A DNA stretch of 64,000 nt from Streptomyces curacoi (GCF_001513975.1 NZ_KQ947984.1:124001-188000); one strand, 5' to 3'; shown: positions 16,922-24,921, counted from the first letter of the stretch. Notes: generated by a model not told the origin, from the sequence alone. Program-made: numbers and translations.

Positions 16922-17826
16922 ATCGACCACCCCGCTGCTATCGCGGCGACCTCGGCGCGCGCGGGTTCGGGCAGTTCCTTGCTGGGCGGGCGGACGTCGC
17001 GGCGGCACAGGCCGAGGGAGGCGAGGGCCTCCTTGACAACGGTGACGTTGTTGGCGGAACCGTTCGCGGCGCGCAGCTCCTCGAAGCGGCGGATCTGTTC
17101 CCAGACCTTCATCGCGCCCGGGTAGTCCCCCGATCGAAGCGCTTCGATCATGTTCAGCGAAACGGCCGGGGCGACGTTCACCAGGCCGGAGGTGAAGCCG
17201 GTGGCCCCCGCGGAGAAGTACGAGGGGGCGTAGGGCTCGGCGAGCCCGGCGACCCACACGAAGCGTTCCAGCCCGGCGTCCCGGGCGAAGGCGGCGAACC
17301 TGGCGGCGTCCGGCACGGCGTACTTCACGCCGATGACGTTCGGGCAGACGTCGGCGAGTTCGGCGAGGCGCAGACCGCTGAGCTGGGCGTTGCGGATGTA
17401 CGGGACGACTCCGAGCTCGGGAACGGCCTCCGCGACGGCGCGGTGGTAGTCGACCCAGCCGCTCTGCGAGACGTACGGGTGGACCGGCTGGTGGACCATC
17501 ACCATCTGGGCGCCGAGCTCGCGGGCGTGCCGGGCGGAGGCGACGGCGGTCGGCACGTCGTGGCCCACCCCGACGAGGATGACGGCCCGGTCGCCGGCCT
17601 CGTCGACGGTCAGCTCGGTGACGAGGCGGCGCTCCTCCGGGGTGAGGGCGTAGAACTCGCCGGTGTTGCCGTTGGGGGTGAGGGTGGTGATGCCCCCGTC
17701 GAGGAGACGACGCAGCAGGGCCCGGTGGGCGTCCTGGTCGATGGTGCCGTCCTCGGCGAAGGGGGTCACGGGGATCGCCACCACGTCGGCCAGGGCCGTC
17801 CGCTGGGTCTCGAACGTCGTTGTCAT
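16918..17826 (-). CDS. DHDPS/NAL-family aldolase or dehydratase
   Basis: 302 aa TIM barrel. NTGEFYALTPEE carries the carboxylate-binding turn, VVPYIRN the catalytic Tyr and VIGVKYAVPD the Schiff-base Lys. Coupled by ATGA overlaps to both the dehydratase (downstream) and GntR gene (upstream). Family members next to IlvD-type dehydratases either cleave 2-keto-3-deoxy sugar acids to pyruvate plus an aldehyde or dehydrate them (2-keto-3-deoxy-arabonate dehydratase). The sequence alone does not separate the two. A second member, KdgD, is at 22758. Confidence 0.88.
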   Translation of the reverse strand: MTTTFETQRTALADVVAIPVTPFAEDGTIDQDAHRALLRRLLDGGITTLTPNGNTGEFYALTPEERRLVTELTVDEAGDRAVILVGVGHDVPTAVASARHARELGAQMVMVHQPVHPYVSQSGWVDYHRAVAEAVPELGVVPYIRNAQLSGLRLAELADVCPNVIGVKYAVPDAARFAAFARDAGLERFVWVAGLAEPYAPSYFSAGATGFTSGLVNVAPAVSLNMIEALRSGDYPGAMKVWEQIRRFEELRAANGSANNVTVVKEALASLGLCRRDVRPPSKELPEPARAEVAAIAAGWSI

Positions 17827-18491
17827 GCCTGACCGTCCTCTCCCTGGACCTCGGCACCCGCTTCGGGGAAGGCCCGCTCGACGAACGACGCGATGTGGGC
17901 GTGCAGGGCGCGCCCGGCGCCGTCGGCGTCCCCTTCGAGCGCGAGCCGCAGGATCTCCCGGTGCTCGCCGGCCTCCCGCTCCCAGGAGGGCGAGGCGGCC
18001 CAGGCGACGGCGGAGACGAGGGCGGCCTGGTCGCGGACCTCGTCGAGCATCCGGCCCAGCAGCGGGTTGCCGCACGGCAGGTACAGGGCGCGGTGGAACT
18101 CCCGGTTGGCGAGCGAGCGTTCGGCGGTGTCGGTGGCGGCGTCGGCGCGGGCCAGCGCGTCGCGGGCGGCGTCGAGGGAGGCCCCGCGCCGTACGGCCCG
18201 CTTCAGGGCCTCGGGCTCCAGCAGCAGCCGTACGTCGTAGACCTCGCGCGCCATGTCCGCGTCCACCATGCGCACCGTGACGCCCTTGTACTGGCTCATC
18301 ACGACCAGCCCGGTCCCGGCGAGCGTCTTGAGCGCCTCCCGCACCGGGGTCTTCGACACTCCGAACTGCGCGGCGAGCTCGGTCTCGACCAGGGCCTGAC
18401 CGGGCGTCAACTGCCCGGTGAGGATGCGGCGTTTGATCTCCTCCAGCACGTACTGCGTGCGGGAGGGGATCGGCGTGGGCACAGAGGTCAT
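17823..18491 (-). CDS. GntR-family (FadR/FCD) transcriptional regulator
   Basis: 222 aa. Winged helix in residues about 10-75 (VLEEIKRRILTGQLTPGQ, FGVSKTPVREALKTLAGTGLV), followed by an all-helical FCD ligand domain with metal-type histidines (EFHRALY, AGEHREIL). First gene of the operon with the DHDPS-family and IlvD-type genes, so probably its sugar-acid-responsive repressor. ATG 18491 has GAGAGG upstream. The leader carries three 14-bp repeats (18522-18563). Confidence 0.9.
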   Translation of the reverse strand: MTSVPTPIPSRTQYVLEEIKRRILTGQLTPGQALVETELAAQFGVSKTPVREALKTLAGTGLVVMSQYKGVTVRMVDADMAREVYDVRLLLEPEALKRAVRRGASLDAARDALARADAATDTAERSLANREFHRALYLPCGNPLLGRMLDEVRDQAALVSAVAWAASPSWEREAGEHREILRLALEGDADGAGRALHAHIASFVERAFPEAGAEVQGEDGQA

Positions 18492-18521
18492 GCGCGCCTC
18501 TCGGATCTTCGCGGGATGGCA

Positions 18522-18574
18522 TCTCGCGTATGGGATCTCACGTATCGCGTCTCATATATGACGTACGAAGTACG
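18522..18574. promoter_or_regulatory. Triple 14-bp direct repeat plus palindromes before GntR gene
   Basis: TCTCGCGTAT, TCTCACGTAT and TCTCATATAT start at 18522, 18536 and 18550, exactly 14 bp apart. The last copy merges into the palindrome TCATATATGA (18552-18561), followed by CGTACGAAGTACG (18562-18574, arms CGTAC/GTACG). All lie 31-83 bp upstream of the GntR start. This is a likely operator array for that regulator; binding is inferred. Confidence 0.55.
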
Positions 18575-18699
18575 ACGCGATGAAGGTAGGAGCGCGCCTG
18601 TGTTTCGTCAATGCTTCTGACAAAAGAAGTTGAGGGTGCCTCAGAGATGCCGTGTGCGCCCTTCACGCACAGCGTTTCCGGGGTGAGCGCGGGCCCCGA

Positions 18700-18966
18700 C
18701 GTGCACCTGTTCACCTTCGCGATGCGTGTCGATGGCGACCTCGCACAGGAACAGGTCGGCGTCCCGGGCGAGTTCGGTGAGCGCCGGGGGGTGAACAGCA
18801 GGTCGCCGTGCCGGGCGGTGTGGCCGTCGCACAGGGGCCGGAAGGCGAGGATGCCGCTCGGGAACCGGAACGGGCGCGTCAGAGTGAGGGATGCGAGACC
18901 CGGATCGCGCTCGGCCGCGCCGGATCCGTGTGCCGCTGCAACTCCGCGAAGGCCCCGGGGTGAGGG
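18700..18966 (-). pseudogene. Decayed MBL-fold metallohydrolase remnant
   Basis: In the 521-bp space between the GntR gene and the next gene, two pieces of a metallo-beta-lactamase-fold hydrolase can be read on the minus strand in different frames. GAFAELQRHTDPARP (about 18915-18957) resembles the early GALGELQRHVDPA region, and ALTELARDADLFLCEV (about 18730-18780) resembles the late region before the metal-binding Asp/His. Stops and frame changes lie between, and the HLHADH metal motif is gone. No intact start or stop was found. The rest of the interval holds only the GntR leader. Confidence 0.5.
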
Positions 18967-19012
18967 CCAGGGCGGGAGGGCATGTGCCGCTGCCGGCCCG
19001 GACCCGTTCTCT

Positions 19013-19600
19013 CTACGGCCGCTGCCACCCCGGATCCCGCCCGCTCAGACCCACCGCCCGGTCGAGCAGTGGTGCGTCGTCCGGTACCGGGACGACGGGG
19101 CCGAAGATGTCGCCCCGGCCGGGGTCGTCGGCGGCGGCCAGGAGGAAGTCGTACGACGCCTGGAGCGCGGCCGGGTCGGGGGCGTACGGCAGACCGGTGG
19201 CCCGGGCCAGGTCCCAGCCGTGGATGACCAGTTCGTCGATCGCGACGGCACCGGCGACCGCGCCGGGCAGGTCCACGCCGCCCGCACGGGTCATGCCGGT
19301 CCAGGCGGCCGGGTCGCGCCAGGCGTCGGCCAGTTCCGCCAGGACCTTGGGCAGCTCCTCGCGCCAGCCGGGGCCGATGTCCGGAAGGGCGGCGTCGGGG
19401 CTGGTGTCGGTGGTGGGCCCGAGGTCCTTGCGGCCGGCATCGCGGAAGGCGATCGCCAGGCCGAGCAGGTGGCCCAGCAAGTTGCGCACCGCCATGTCCG
19501 GGCAGGGCGTCGGCGCCGCGAGCTGGTCGTCGGTGACGCCGTCCGCGAGGCGGGCCACGATCCGGGCCTGCGGTCCGAGGTCGAGGGTCGTGTCGGTCAT
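19013..19600 (-). CDS. TIGR03086-type / mycothiol-transferase-like (DinB-fold) protein
   Basis: 195 aa from ATG 19600 (MTDTTLDLG), preceded by GAGGAGC. Four-helix DinB/MDMPI-type fold: PTPCPDMAVRNLLGHLLGL near residue 38 (first metal His) and AIDELVIHGWDLARATGL near 125 (typical HGWDLA motif). Many such proteins bind a metal and use mycothiol as cofactor; the substrate is unknown. Stands alone with a VOC gene upstream on the same strand. Confidence 0.85.
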   Translation of the reverse strand: MTDTTLDLGPQARIVARLADGVTDDQLAAPTPCPDMAVRNLLGHLLGLAIAFRDAGRKDLGPTTDTSPDAALPDIGPGWREELPKVLAELADAWRDPAAWTGMTRAGGVDLPGAVAGAVAIDELVIHGWDLARATGLPYAPDPAALQASYDFLLAAADDPGRGDIFGPVVPVPDDAPLLDRAVGLSGRDPGWQRP

Positions 19601-19718
19601 CGGCTGCTCCTCATGGTCCCGGGTGTGCTGGAGGGTGGACCGTCCCCGGACCGGAAACTCATCGCACCACTGGGCGATCACTTCCCGCCGGGGCCCTCCC
19701 GCCGCCGATGACCGGCCC

Positions 19719-20138
19719 TCAGTCCCGCCAGTCGGCCGCGCTGAGGCCGTCGGCGTGCCCTGCCGGCCACTGGACCAGTTCGATCCGGTTGCCGTCCGGA
19801 TCCGTGAGCCACGTCGTCAGGAAGTCGTCCGAGCCGTCCGGCGACACGGGCGCCTCGGCGTCGACGCCCCGGGAGGCGAGGTCGGTGAGGGTGGCGTCCA
19901 TCGACTCCACCTTGATGACGACATGGCTGAGGACGCTCCCGGCCCCGGCCTCGGGCGGCCTTTCGGGATCGTGGACGAGTTCGATGCCGACGAACTCGTC
20001 GCCCGGGAGTCCGGGCATGCTCAGGTGCCCGAGCGGGGTGTCGGGGGCGCTTCCGACCACCTCGTAGCCGACGGCCCTGCAGAAGGCGAGCGACCGCTCA
20101 AGATCGGTCACTCTCAGGCCGAAGTGCAGCGTCCTCAT
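19719..20138 (-). CDS. VOC-family (glyoxalase/bleomycin-resistance fold) protein
   Basis: 139 aa, two beta-alpha-beta-beta-beta units: LHFGLRVTDLERSLAFCRAVGYE at the start and FLTTWLTDPDGNRIELVQW at the end. His, Glu and similar metal-binding positions are present (HFGL, IELVQW). Function not assignable; such proteins range from metabolic isomerases to resistance proteins. Its start lies inside the small frame 20098-20241. Confidence 0.85.
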   Translation of the reverse strand: MRTLHFGLRVTDLERSLAFCRAVGYEVVGSAPDTPLGHLSMPGLPGDEFVGIELVHDPERPPEAGAGSVLSHVVIKVESMDATLTDLASRGVDAEAPVSPDGSDDFLTTWLTDPDGNRIELVQWPAGHADGLSAADWRD

Positions 20139-20241
20139 GAGTCTCGCCGTCCTCCGCGCGCCGCTTCTTCAGAGCGAGTTCCCGGGCCATCTTCTCCGAG
20201 TGCAGTCTCATCTCCGCCTCTTTGCGCAGCTCGAACACCAC
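20098..20241 (-). CDS. Small charged protein (47 aa) overlapping the VOC gene
   Basis: Frame from GTG 20241 (second GTG at 20238) with GAGAGGGGGC directly upstream. Encodes a helix-prone Lys/Arg/Glu-rich peptide (VVFELRKEAEMRLHSEKMAR and so on), then runs 41 bp into the VOC gene in another frame. The strong ribosome site and helical pattern argue for expression, possibly as a leader coupling translation of the VOC gene. Too short for a standard frame list. I do not recognise a family. Confidence 0.45.
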   Translation of the reverse strand: MVFELRKEAEMRLHSEKMARELALKKRRAEDGETHEDAALRPESDRS

Positions 20242-20422
20242 TGCCCCCTCTCGGCTTTACCTTCTCTTTGCTTGAAGATTACGGCACAAGCCGGGCCCGA
20301 GTCACGATCGGACGAGGTCCGCACACAGGTAGTTCGCCCAGTGTTCACCATGCTCGACGCACCGCCATCTAAGGCACCTTCCCGATCCGCGCACCCCCGC
20401 CTTACCACCACGATGACCGGGC

Positions 20423-21661
20423 ATGACGACCACCACCACCTGGGCCCTCGCACGTGTCCTGCGCGACCGCGACGCCGGCCTCTATCTGGCCGGAGTAGTG
20501 GTCTCCGGTTTCGGCACGTCGGCGTTGTGGCTGGCATCCGGCGTATGGGTCAAGGACCTCACCGGCTCCGACGGTCTGGCCGCGCTGTGCATGCTCGCCA
20601 TGTGGGCGCCCACCCTGGCCGGCCCGCTCCTCGGCACGCTCGCCGACCGCACCCGCCGCAAACCGCTGCTGATCGGCACGAACCTCCTCCTGGCCGCGCT
20701 TTTGCTCACCCTCTTCACCGTCGACTCCCCGGACCGCCTCTGGCTGCTCTTCGCGGTCCTGTTCGTCTACGGCGCCGCCGGCGTCGTCCATGACGCCGCC
20801 GAGTCCGCCCTCGTCGCCGGTGCCGTCCCCGCGCCCCTGCTCGGCGACTTCAACGGGCTGCGCATGACGGCCACCGAGGGCATGAAGCTGCTCGCCCCGC
20901 TGGCCGGCGCGGGCGTCTACGCGGCCTACGGCGGTGCGAGCGTCGCCCTGCTCGACGCGGTCACGTTCGTGGTCGCGACCGGCCTGTACGCGTGCCTGCG
21001 CGTCCGCGAGAGCAGGCCCGAGCCGCCGGCCGGCGGCCGGCGGGAGCAGACCGCCGAGGGCGCCCGCTTCCTGTGGACACACCCCGGACTGCGCCCGCTC
21101 GTCCTGGCCGGCGGCACCACCATGCTGTTCGCCGGCCTCAGCGGGGCGATGGTCTACGCCGTCATCGACGGCCTCGGGCGCGCCCCCGCGTACGCCGGTG
21201 TGCTGTACGCCGTCCAGGGCGCCGGTTCGGTGGCGATCGGGCTGGCCTCCGGCCCCGCCCTGCGCCGCCTCGGCGAACGCCGCTTCGCCGCGTACGGCAT
21301 CGCCCTGACGGCCGCCGCGGCGGGCCTGCGCGCGATCCCGTCCGACCCGGTGGCCCTCGTCTGCAGCGCGGCGATCGGCGCGGGCCTGCCCTGTGTGCTG
21401 ATCGCCGCGCTCACCGCCGTACAGCGCGAGACACCGGACGCGCTGCTCGGCCGTACGGCCGCCACGGCCAACTCGCTCGTCTTCACGCCGAACGTCGTCG
21501 GGCTGGCCGCGGGGGCGGCGCTGGTCGAACTGCTCGATGTGCGGCTGGTGTTGGCGGTGATCGGCCTGGCGTGGCTGGTGACCGCCGTACCGCTGTTTCA
21601 GAACCCGGCGAGCGCCTCCCGCACCGCCACCAGGTCACCGTCCGACGCCAACCCCGCGTGA
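20423..21661 (+). CDS. MFS transporter (drug-efflux type)
   Basis: 412 aa, about 12 hydrophobic helices beginning LYLAGVVVSGFGTSALWLASGVWVKDL. The loop between helices 2 and 3 reads LADRTRRKPLLIG, the MFS motif A variant. It resembles the DHA3 group of macrolide/multidrug exporters. No regulator is adjacent. The 3' end overlaps the convergent gene at 21598 by 64 bp, so both C-termini are encoded by the same duplex. Confidence 0.88.
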   Translation: MTTTTTWALARVLRDRDAGLYLAGVVVSGFGTSALWLASGVWVKDLTGSDGLAALCMLAMWAPTLAGPLLGTLADRTRRKPLLIGTNLLLAALLLTLFTVDSPDRLWLLFAVLFVYGAAGVVHDAAESALVAGAVPAPLLGDFNGLRMTATEGMKLLAPLAGAGVYAAYGGASVALLDAVTFVVATGLYACLRVRESRPEPPAGGRREQTAEGARFLWTHPGLRPLVLAGGTTMLFAGLSGAMVYAVIDGLGRAPAYAGVLYAVQGAGSVAIGLASGPALRRLGERRFAAYGIALTAAAAGLRAIPSDPVALVCSAAIGAGLPCVLIAALTAVQRETPDALLGRTAATANSLVFTPNVVGLAAGAALVELLDVRLVLAVIGLAWLVTAVPLFQNPASASRTATRSPSDANPA

Positions 21662-22761
21662 TAGAGCCGGATTTCGGTGGCCCCCAGCTCACGCGCGCGT
21701 GCCGCGTCCGCCGTCAGCGTGCCCGGACTGCCGCCCATCCCGGAGACCACACCGAAGTTGGCGGCGATGACGGCACCCCGACGGCCCTGCTCGGCGAAGG
21801 GCGTCAGCAGTCCGGGCCCGCCCGCGCACGGCACGACCACGCCGCCCGCGACGGACAGGATGTGCGCGGGGTCGACGCCGGGATTGGCCCCGCAGTGGTA
21901 GGTCACGGGGTCGGCGTGGAGCAGCACCTGGAAGCCCTCGGGGGCGGCCTCACGGACCGCCCGGACCGCGCTCTCCTGGAGCGTACGGGCGGTTTCGTCA
22001 CGCCACGCGCGCGTGGCGGCCGCGGTCGACTCGCCGAGCAGCTTCTCGACCCCGGCCCAGCCCTCGTCGGCGACCGTGCCCTGCCACAGCGGCTCCAGGG
22101 CGCCGCGTACGGCGGCCGCCAGCGCGCCTGCGTCCAGACCCTGGGCGCCGTAGCCCTCCTTGCACGTCGGGCAGAAGCAGAGCGCCATCAGATACTGCCC
22201 GGCGTCCCCGAGCGGGACCCCGGCCGTCTTGTCGTGGGCGTGCAGGTGCTGGAGCCCGTACCAGCCGAGGGACTCCAGCTCGGTGCCGTGCGCCCCGGGC
22301 CGTACGGCGGCCTCGGCGGCCAGGTCGACGAGGTACGCGCGCGTGGCGGGCTGCGCGATGCACGGGGCCCAGGGGTAGCGGTCGCCGTAGGCGTTGACGA
22401 CGGACGTGTCCGGGTGTTCGGCGCCCAGCCGGGAGTTGTGCGCGAGGACGACCCAGGTGTGCACCTCCAGGCCGGCGTCGGCGAGCGCGGCGGCCGCCTC
22501 GCCGAAGGCGTCGCCGGGTGCCCAGTCCCCGGCCGGGTACGGGCGCAGGGCGCGCCCCTGCCACCGCTCGCCGGCCGGGTACAGCACGGCGGCGTGCTCG
22601 GCGGTGACGATGCGGTGGCGCGGGTGGCGGGGGGTGAGGGCGCGGGTGGAGTGGTAGGCGGAGGCGAGCGTCACCTGCGGTACGCCGAGCGCGGCGATCC
22701 TCCCGGGCGCGTCCGGGTCTCCGTTGACGTCCCAGGGGTAGACGAATGTCGACGCCTTCAC
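21598..22761 (-). CDS. Uncharacterised enzyme coupled to kdgD (glycosidase-like TIM barrel?)
   Basis: 387 aa from GTG 22761, which overlaps the kdgD stop (GTGA) and has GGAGG in the end of kdgD. Features: VYPWDVNGD near the start, LEVHTWVVLAHN (about 100), YGDRYPWAPCIAQP (about 128), LESLGWYGLQHLHAHDK (about 165), CFCPTCKEGY (about 195; two cysteines two residues apart) and HADPVTYHCG near 285. The pattern of His, Asn-X-YG and CFCxxC resembles distant glycoside-hydrolase-like barrels, but no family can be named with confidence. Its coupling to kdgD and closeness to udh point to hexarate or lactone metabolism. No signal peptide. The 3' end overlaps the MFS gene by 64 bp. Confidence 0.8.
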   Translation of the reverse strand: MKASTFVYPWDVNGDPDAPGRIAALGVPQVTLASAYHSTRALTPRHPRHRIVTAEHAAVLYPAGERWQGRALRPYPAGDWAPGDAFGEAAAALADAGLEVHTWVVLAHNSRLGAEHPDTSVVNAYGDRYPWAPCIAQPATRAYLVDLAAEAAVRPGAHGTELESLGWYGLQHLHAHDKTAGVPLGDAGQYLMALCFCPTCKEGYGAQGLDAGALAAAVRGALEPLWQGTVADEGWAGVEKLLGESTAAATRAWRDETARTLQESAVRAVREAAPEGFQVLLHADPVTYHCGANPGVDPAHILSVAGGVVVPCAGGPGLLTPFAEQGRRGAVIAANFGVVSGMGGSPGTLTADAARARELGATEIRLYHAGLASDGDLVAVREALAGF

Positions 22762-23711
22762 TTGGCCTCCTCGGGCTCCTTGTCCAGCAGCGCGTATCCG
22801 CGCTCGATCACCTGCGCGAGCTGCTTGACATGATCCTCGGTCGGCTCGTGCAGCGGGGGCCGGACCTCCCCCACGTCCAGGCCGCGCAGCCGTACGCCCG
22901 CCTTGACCAGGGCGACGGCGTATCCGCGGCCCTGGGCGCGCAGTTCGACGAACGGGCGGTAGAAGCCGTCCAGGAGGCGGTGGACGGTCGTGTCGTCGCC
23001 CGCTTCCAGCGCCCGGTAGAAGGCGAGGGCGATCTCCGGGGCGAAGCAGAAGACGGCGGAGGAGTAGAGCGGGACGTCGATGGCGCGGTAGGCGAGCTGG
23101 GTCTGTTCGGCGGTCGGCAGACCGTTGAAGTAGAGGAAGTCGCCGGGGACTTCGGTGCGCACGGCGCTGACGGTCCGCTGCATGAGGTCCAGGTCGCCGA
23201 GTCCGTCCTTGAGGCCGATGATCCCGTCGGTGCGGGCGAGTTCGACGACGGTGTCCGGGGTGAACACGGCGTTGTCGCGCTGGTAGACGATGACGGGCAG
23301 CGCGGTCGCCGCGGCGATCTCCTTGTAGTGCCGCAGCAGGCCCTCCTGCCCGGCGACGACGAGATACGGCGGCATGGCGAGCAGCCCGTCCGCCCCGGCC
23401 GCCTCGGCGAGCCCCGCGTACCACTTGGCGAGGGCGGTGCCGTACCCGGCGCCCGCGACGACCGGCACCCGCCCCGCCGCCTCCTCGACTGCCGCCCGCA
23501 CACACGCCTCGAACTCCTCGGGGGCGAGCGCGTGGAACTCCCCGGTGCCGCAGCACGCGAACACGGCGGCGGCCCCGGCCTCGACGCCTCGGCGCACATG
23601 GGCGCGGTAGGTGTCGAGATCGACCGAGCCGTCCTGGCCGTAGGCGGTGACGGGGAAGAACAGCGGCCCGCCGGGGATGCTGAGGCGTGCGGCGAGAGGG
23701 GCTGGCGTCAC
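22758..23711 (-). CDS. kdgD: 5-dehydro-4-deoxyglucarate dehydratase
   Basis: 317 aa DHDPS-family barrel. CCGTGEFHAL is the substrate-binding turn, PVIVYQRDN has the catalytic Tyr, and GIIGLKDGLGD the Schiff-base Lys. YSSAVFCFAPE, GYAVALVKAG and VRPPL are typical of KdgD and absent from DapA. It converts 5-keto-4-deoxyglucarate to 2-oxoglutarate semialdehyde plus CO2 and water, the last specific step of oxidative galacturonate breakdown. Divergent from udh (23948), with a shared 236-bp control region. Start is GTG with GGGAG upstream. Confidence 0.92.
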   Translation of the reverse strand: MTPAPLAARLSIPGGPLFFPVTAYGQDGSVDLDTYRAHVRRGVEAGAAAVFACCGTGEFHALAPEEFEACVRAAVEEAAGRVPVVAGAGYGTALAKWYAGLAEAAGADGLLAMPPYLVVAGQEGLLRHYKEIAAATALPVIVYQRDNAVFTPDTVVELARTDGIIGLKDGLGDLDLMQRTVSAVRTEVPGDFLYFNGLPTAEQTQLAYRAIDVPLYSSAVFCFAPEIALAFYRALEAGDDTTVHRLLDGFYRPFVELRAQGRGYAVALVKAGVRLRGLDVGEVRPPLHEPTEDHVKQLAQVIERGYALLDKEPEEAK

Positions 23712-23756
23712 GGGCTCTCCCTAGAACAGGCACTCACGTTTCTGATCCACGTCTAC

Positions 23757-23896
23757 ATTCTTGAACGCACCCACCCTAGGGAGCCCCGTCGAGGCCGGTC
23801 AAGCGGGCACCACGCAACCCAGCAGCGGATTCTCCGACTCCGCGCGACACTTGACGTGATCGACGGGCGCTCCTTAGCGTGTCCACGTTTATGAAT
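23757..23896. promoter_or_regulatory. Shared udh-kdgD control region with paired inverted motifs
   Basis: ATTCTTGAAC on the plus strand (23757-23766) and its relative ATTCATAAAC on the minus strand (23887-23896) face each other. The second falls at the expected transcription start of udh, the first 46-55 bp upstream of kdgD. They fit the consensus ATTCwTrAAC. One regulator, perhaps the GntR or DeoR protein nearby, could control both directions. Inference. Confidence 0.4.
23851..23880 (+). promoter_or_regulatory. Promoter of udh (-35 TTGACG, -10 TAGCGT)
   Basis: TTGACG at 23851-23856, an 18-bp spacer, then TAGCGT at 23875-23880. Expected start is about 23887, leaving a leader of some 60 nt with AAGGAG before the udh ATG. 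Confidence 0.55.
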
Positions 23897-23947
23897 ACCG
23901 TCCACGCATGCGGTCGCTGAGCCAAGCCGAGCCAAGGAGACCCGACG

Positions 23948-24772
23948 ATGCCCGCACCCCGCACCGTTCTGCTCACCGGCGCCGCCGGCGGACTCGGCAC
24001 CCTGATGCGGGACCTGCTCCCGGCGTACGGCTACGAGCTGCGGCTGCTCGATCTGCGCCCCATCGAGGGCGAGCCGGACGCGATCGTCGCCGACCTCGCC
24101 GACAAGGCCGCCGTGCGCGAGGCCGTGCGGGGCGTCGACGCGATCATCCACCTCGCGGGCATCTCCCTGGAAGCCCCGTTCGAGAAGATCCTCAAGGCGA
24201 ACATCGAGGGCACCTACAACCTGTACGAGGCCGCCCGCGAGGAGGGCGTGGGTCGCATCGTCTTCGCCTCCTCCAACCACGCGGTCGGCTTCACACCCCG
24301 CCCTCAGGGCGACGCACCGCACGACCCGAGCGCGCTCATCCCCATCGACACCCCGCGCCGCCCGGACACCTTCTACGGCCTGTCGAAGTCCTTCGGCGAG
24401 GATCTCGCGCAGTTCTACTGGGACAAGTACGGCCTGGAGACGGTGTCCGTGCGCATCGGCTCCTGCTTCCCCGAGCCGACCAGCGTGCGCATGCTCTCGG
24501 TGTGGATGAGTCCCGCCGACGGCGCCCGCCTCCTCCACGCGGCCCTGACCGCCGGGCATGTCGGGCACACCGTCGTCTACGGCTCCTCCGCGAACACCCG
24601 CCTGTGGTGGGACCTCACCACCGCCCGCGCCCTCGGCTACGAGCCGCAGGACGACTCCGAGCCGTACGCCGAGAAGCTCATCGCCGAGCAGGGCGAGCTC
24701 GACCCGGACAACATCGCGCACGCCTACCTGGGCGGCCACTTCGTGAGCGACCCGCCGATCTGGCCGTACTGA
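23948..24772 (+). CDS. udh: Uronate dehydrogenase
   Basis: 274 aa short-chain dehydrogenase. TGAAGGLGTLMRDLLP is the NAD-binding turn; DGEP-type strands and HLAGISLEAPFEKIL follow; ASSNHAVGF has the active-site Ser/Asn; YGLSKSFGE holds the catalytic Tyr-x3-Lys; VRIGSCFPEP is the typical Udh block. It oxidises D-galacturonate (or glucuronate) with NAD to the aldarolactone. Together with kdgD it forms the two ends of the oxidative uronate pathway that would consume the products of the pectinases. ATG has AAGGAG 9 nt upstream. Confidence 0.93.
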   Translation: MPAPRTVLLTGAAGGLGTLMRDLLPAYGYELRLLDLRPIEGEPDAIVADLADKAAVREAVRGVDAIIHLAGISLEAPFEKILKANIEGTYNLYEAAREEGVGRIVFASSNHAVGFTPRPQGDAPHDPSALIPIDTPRRPDTFYGLSKSFGEDLAQFYWDKYGLETVSVRIGSCFPEPTSVRMLSVWMSPADGARLLHAALTAGHVGHTVVYGSSANTRLWWDLTTARALGYEPQDDSEPYAEKLIAEQGELDPDNIAHAYLGGHFVSDPPIWPY

Positions 24773-24807
24773 CACCGTCACGCACGGCGGAAAACGAGCG
24801 TCCGGGG

Positions 24808-24838
24808 AGCGGACGGGCACCGAACGGGCCCGTCCGCT
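24808..24838 (+). terminator. Hairpin terminator after udh
   Basis: Arms AGCGGACGGGC (24808-24818) and GCCCGTCCGCT (24828-24838) with a 9-nt loop, 36 bp after the udh stop. No T-run, as usual in this genus. It lies in a 313-bp interval that otherwise holds the DeoR leader and its candidate operators. Confidence 0.6.
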
Positions 24839-24921
24839 TCCGCATTCGGGCATCCGCGCTGCCCGATCCCACGTCGCGATCTACGGCCGCCCAGGTCCGA
24901 GACGGTCACGCGCCGAGCCGG

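Noticed and set aside
15191..17857. 888-codon frame joining the IlvD and DHDPS-type genes
   Set aside because: The N-terminal part is an Arg/Pro shadow; the ATG at 16921 gives the normal dehydratase start.
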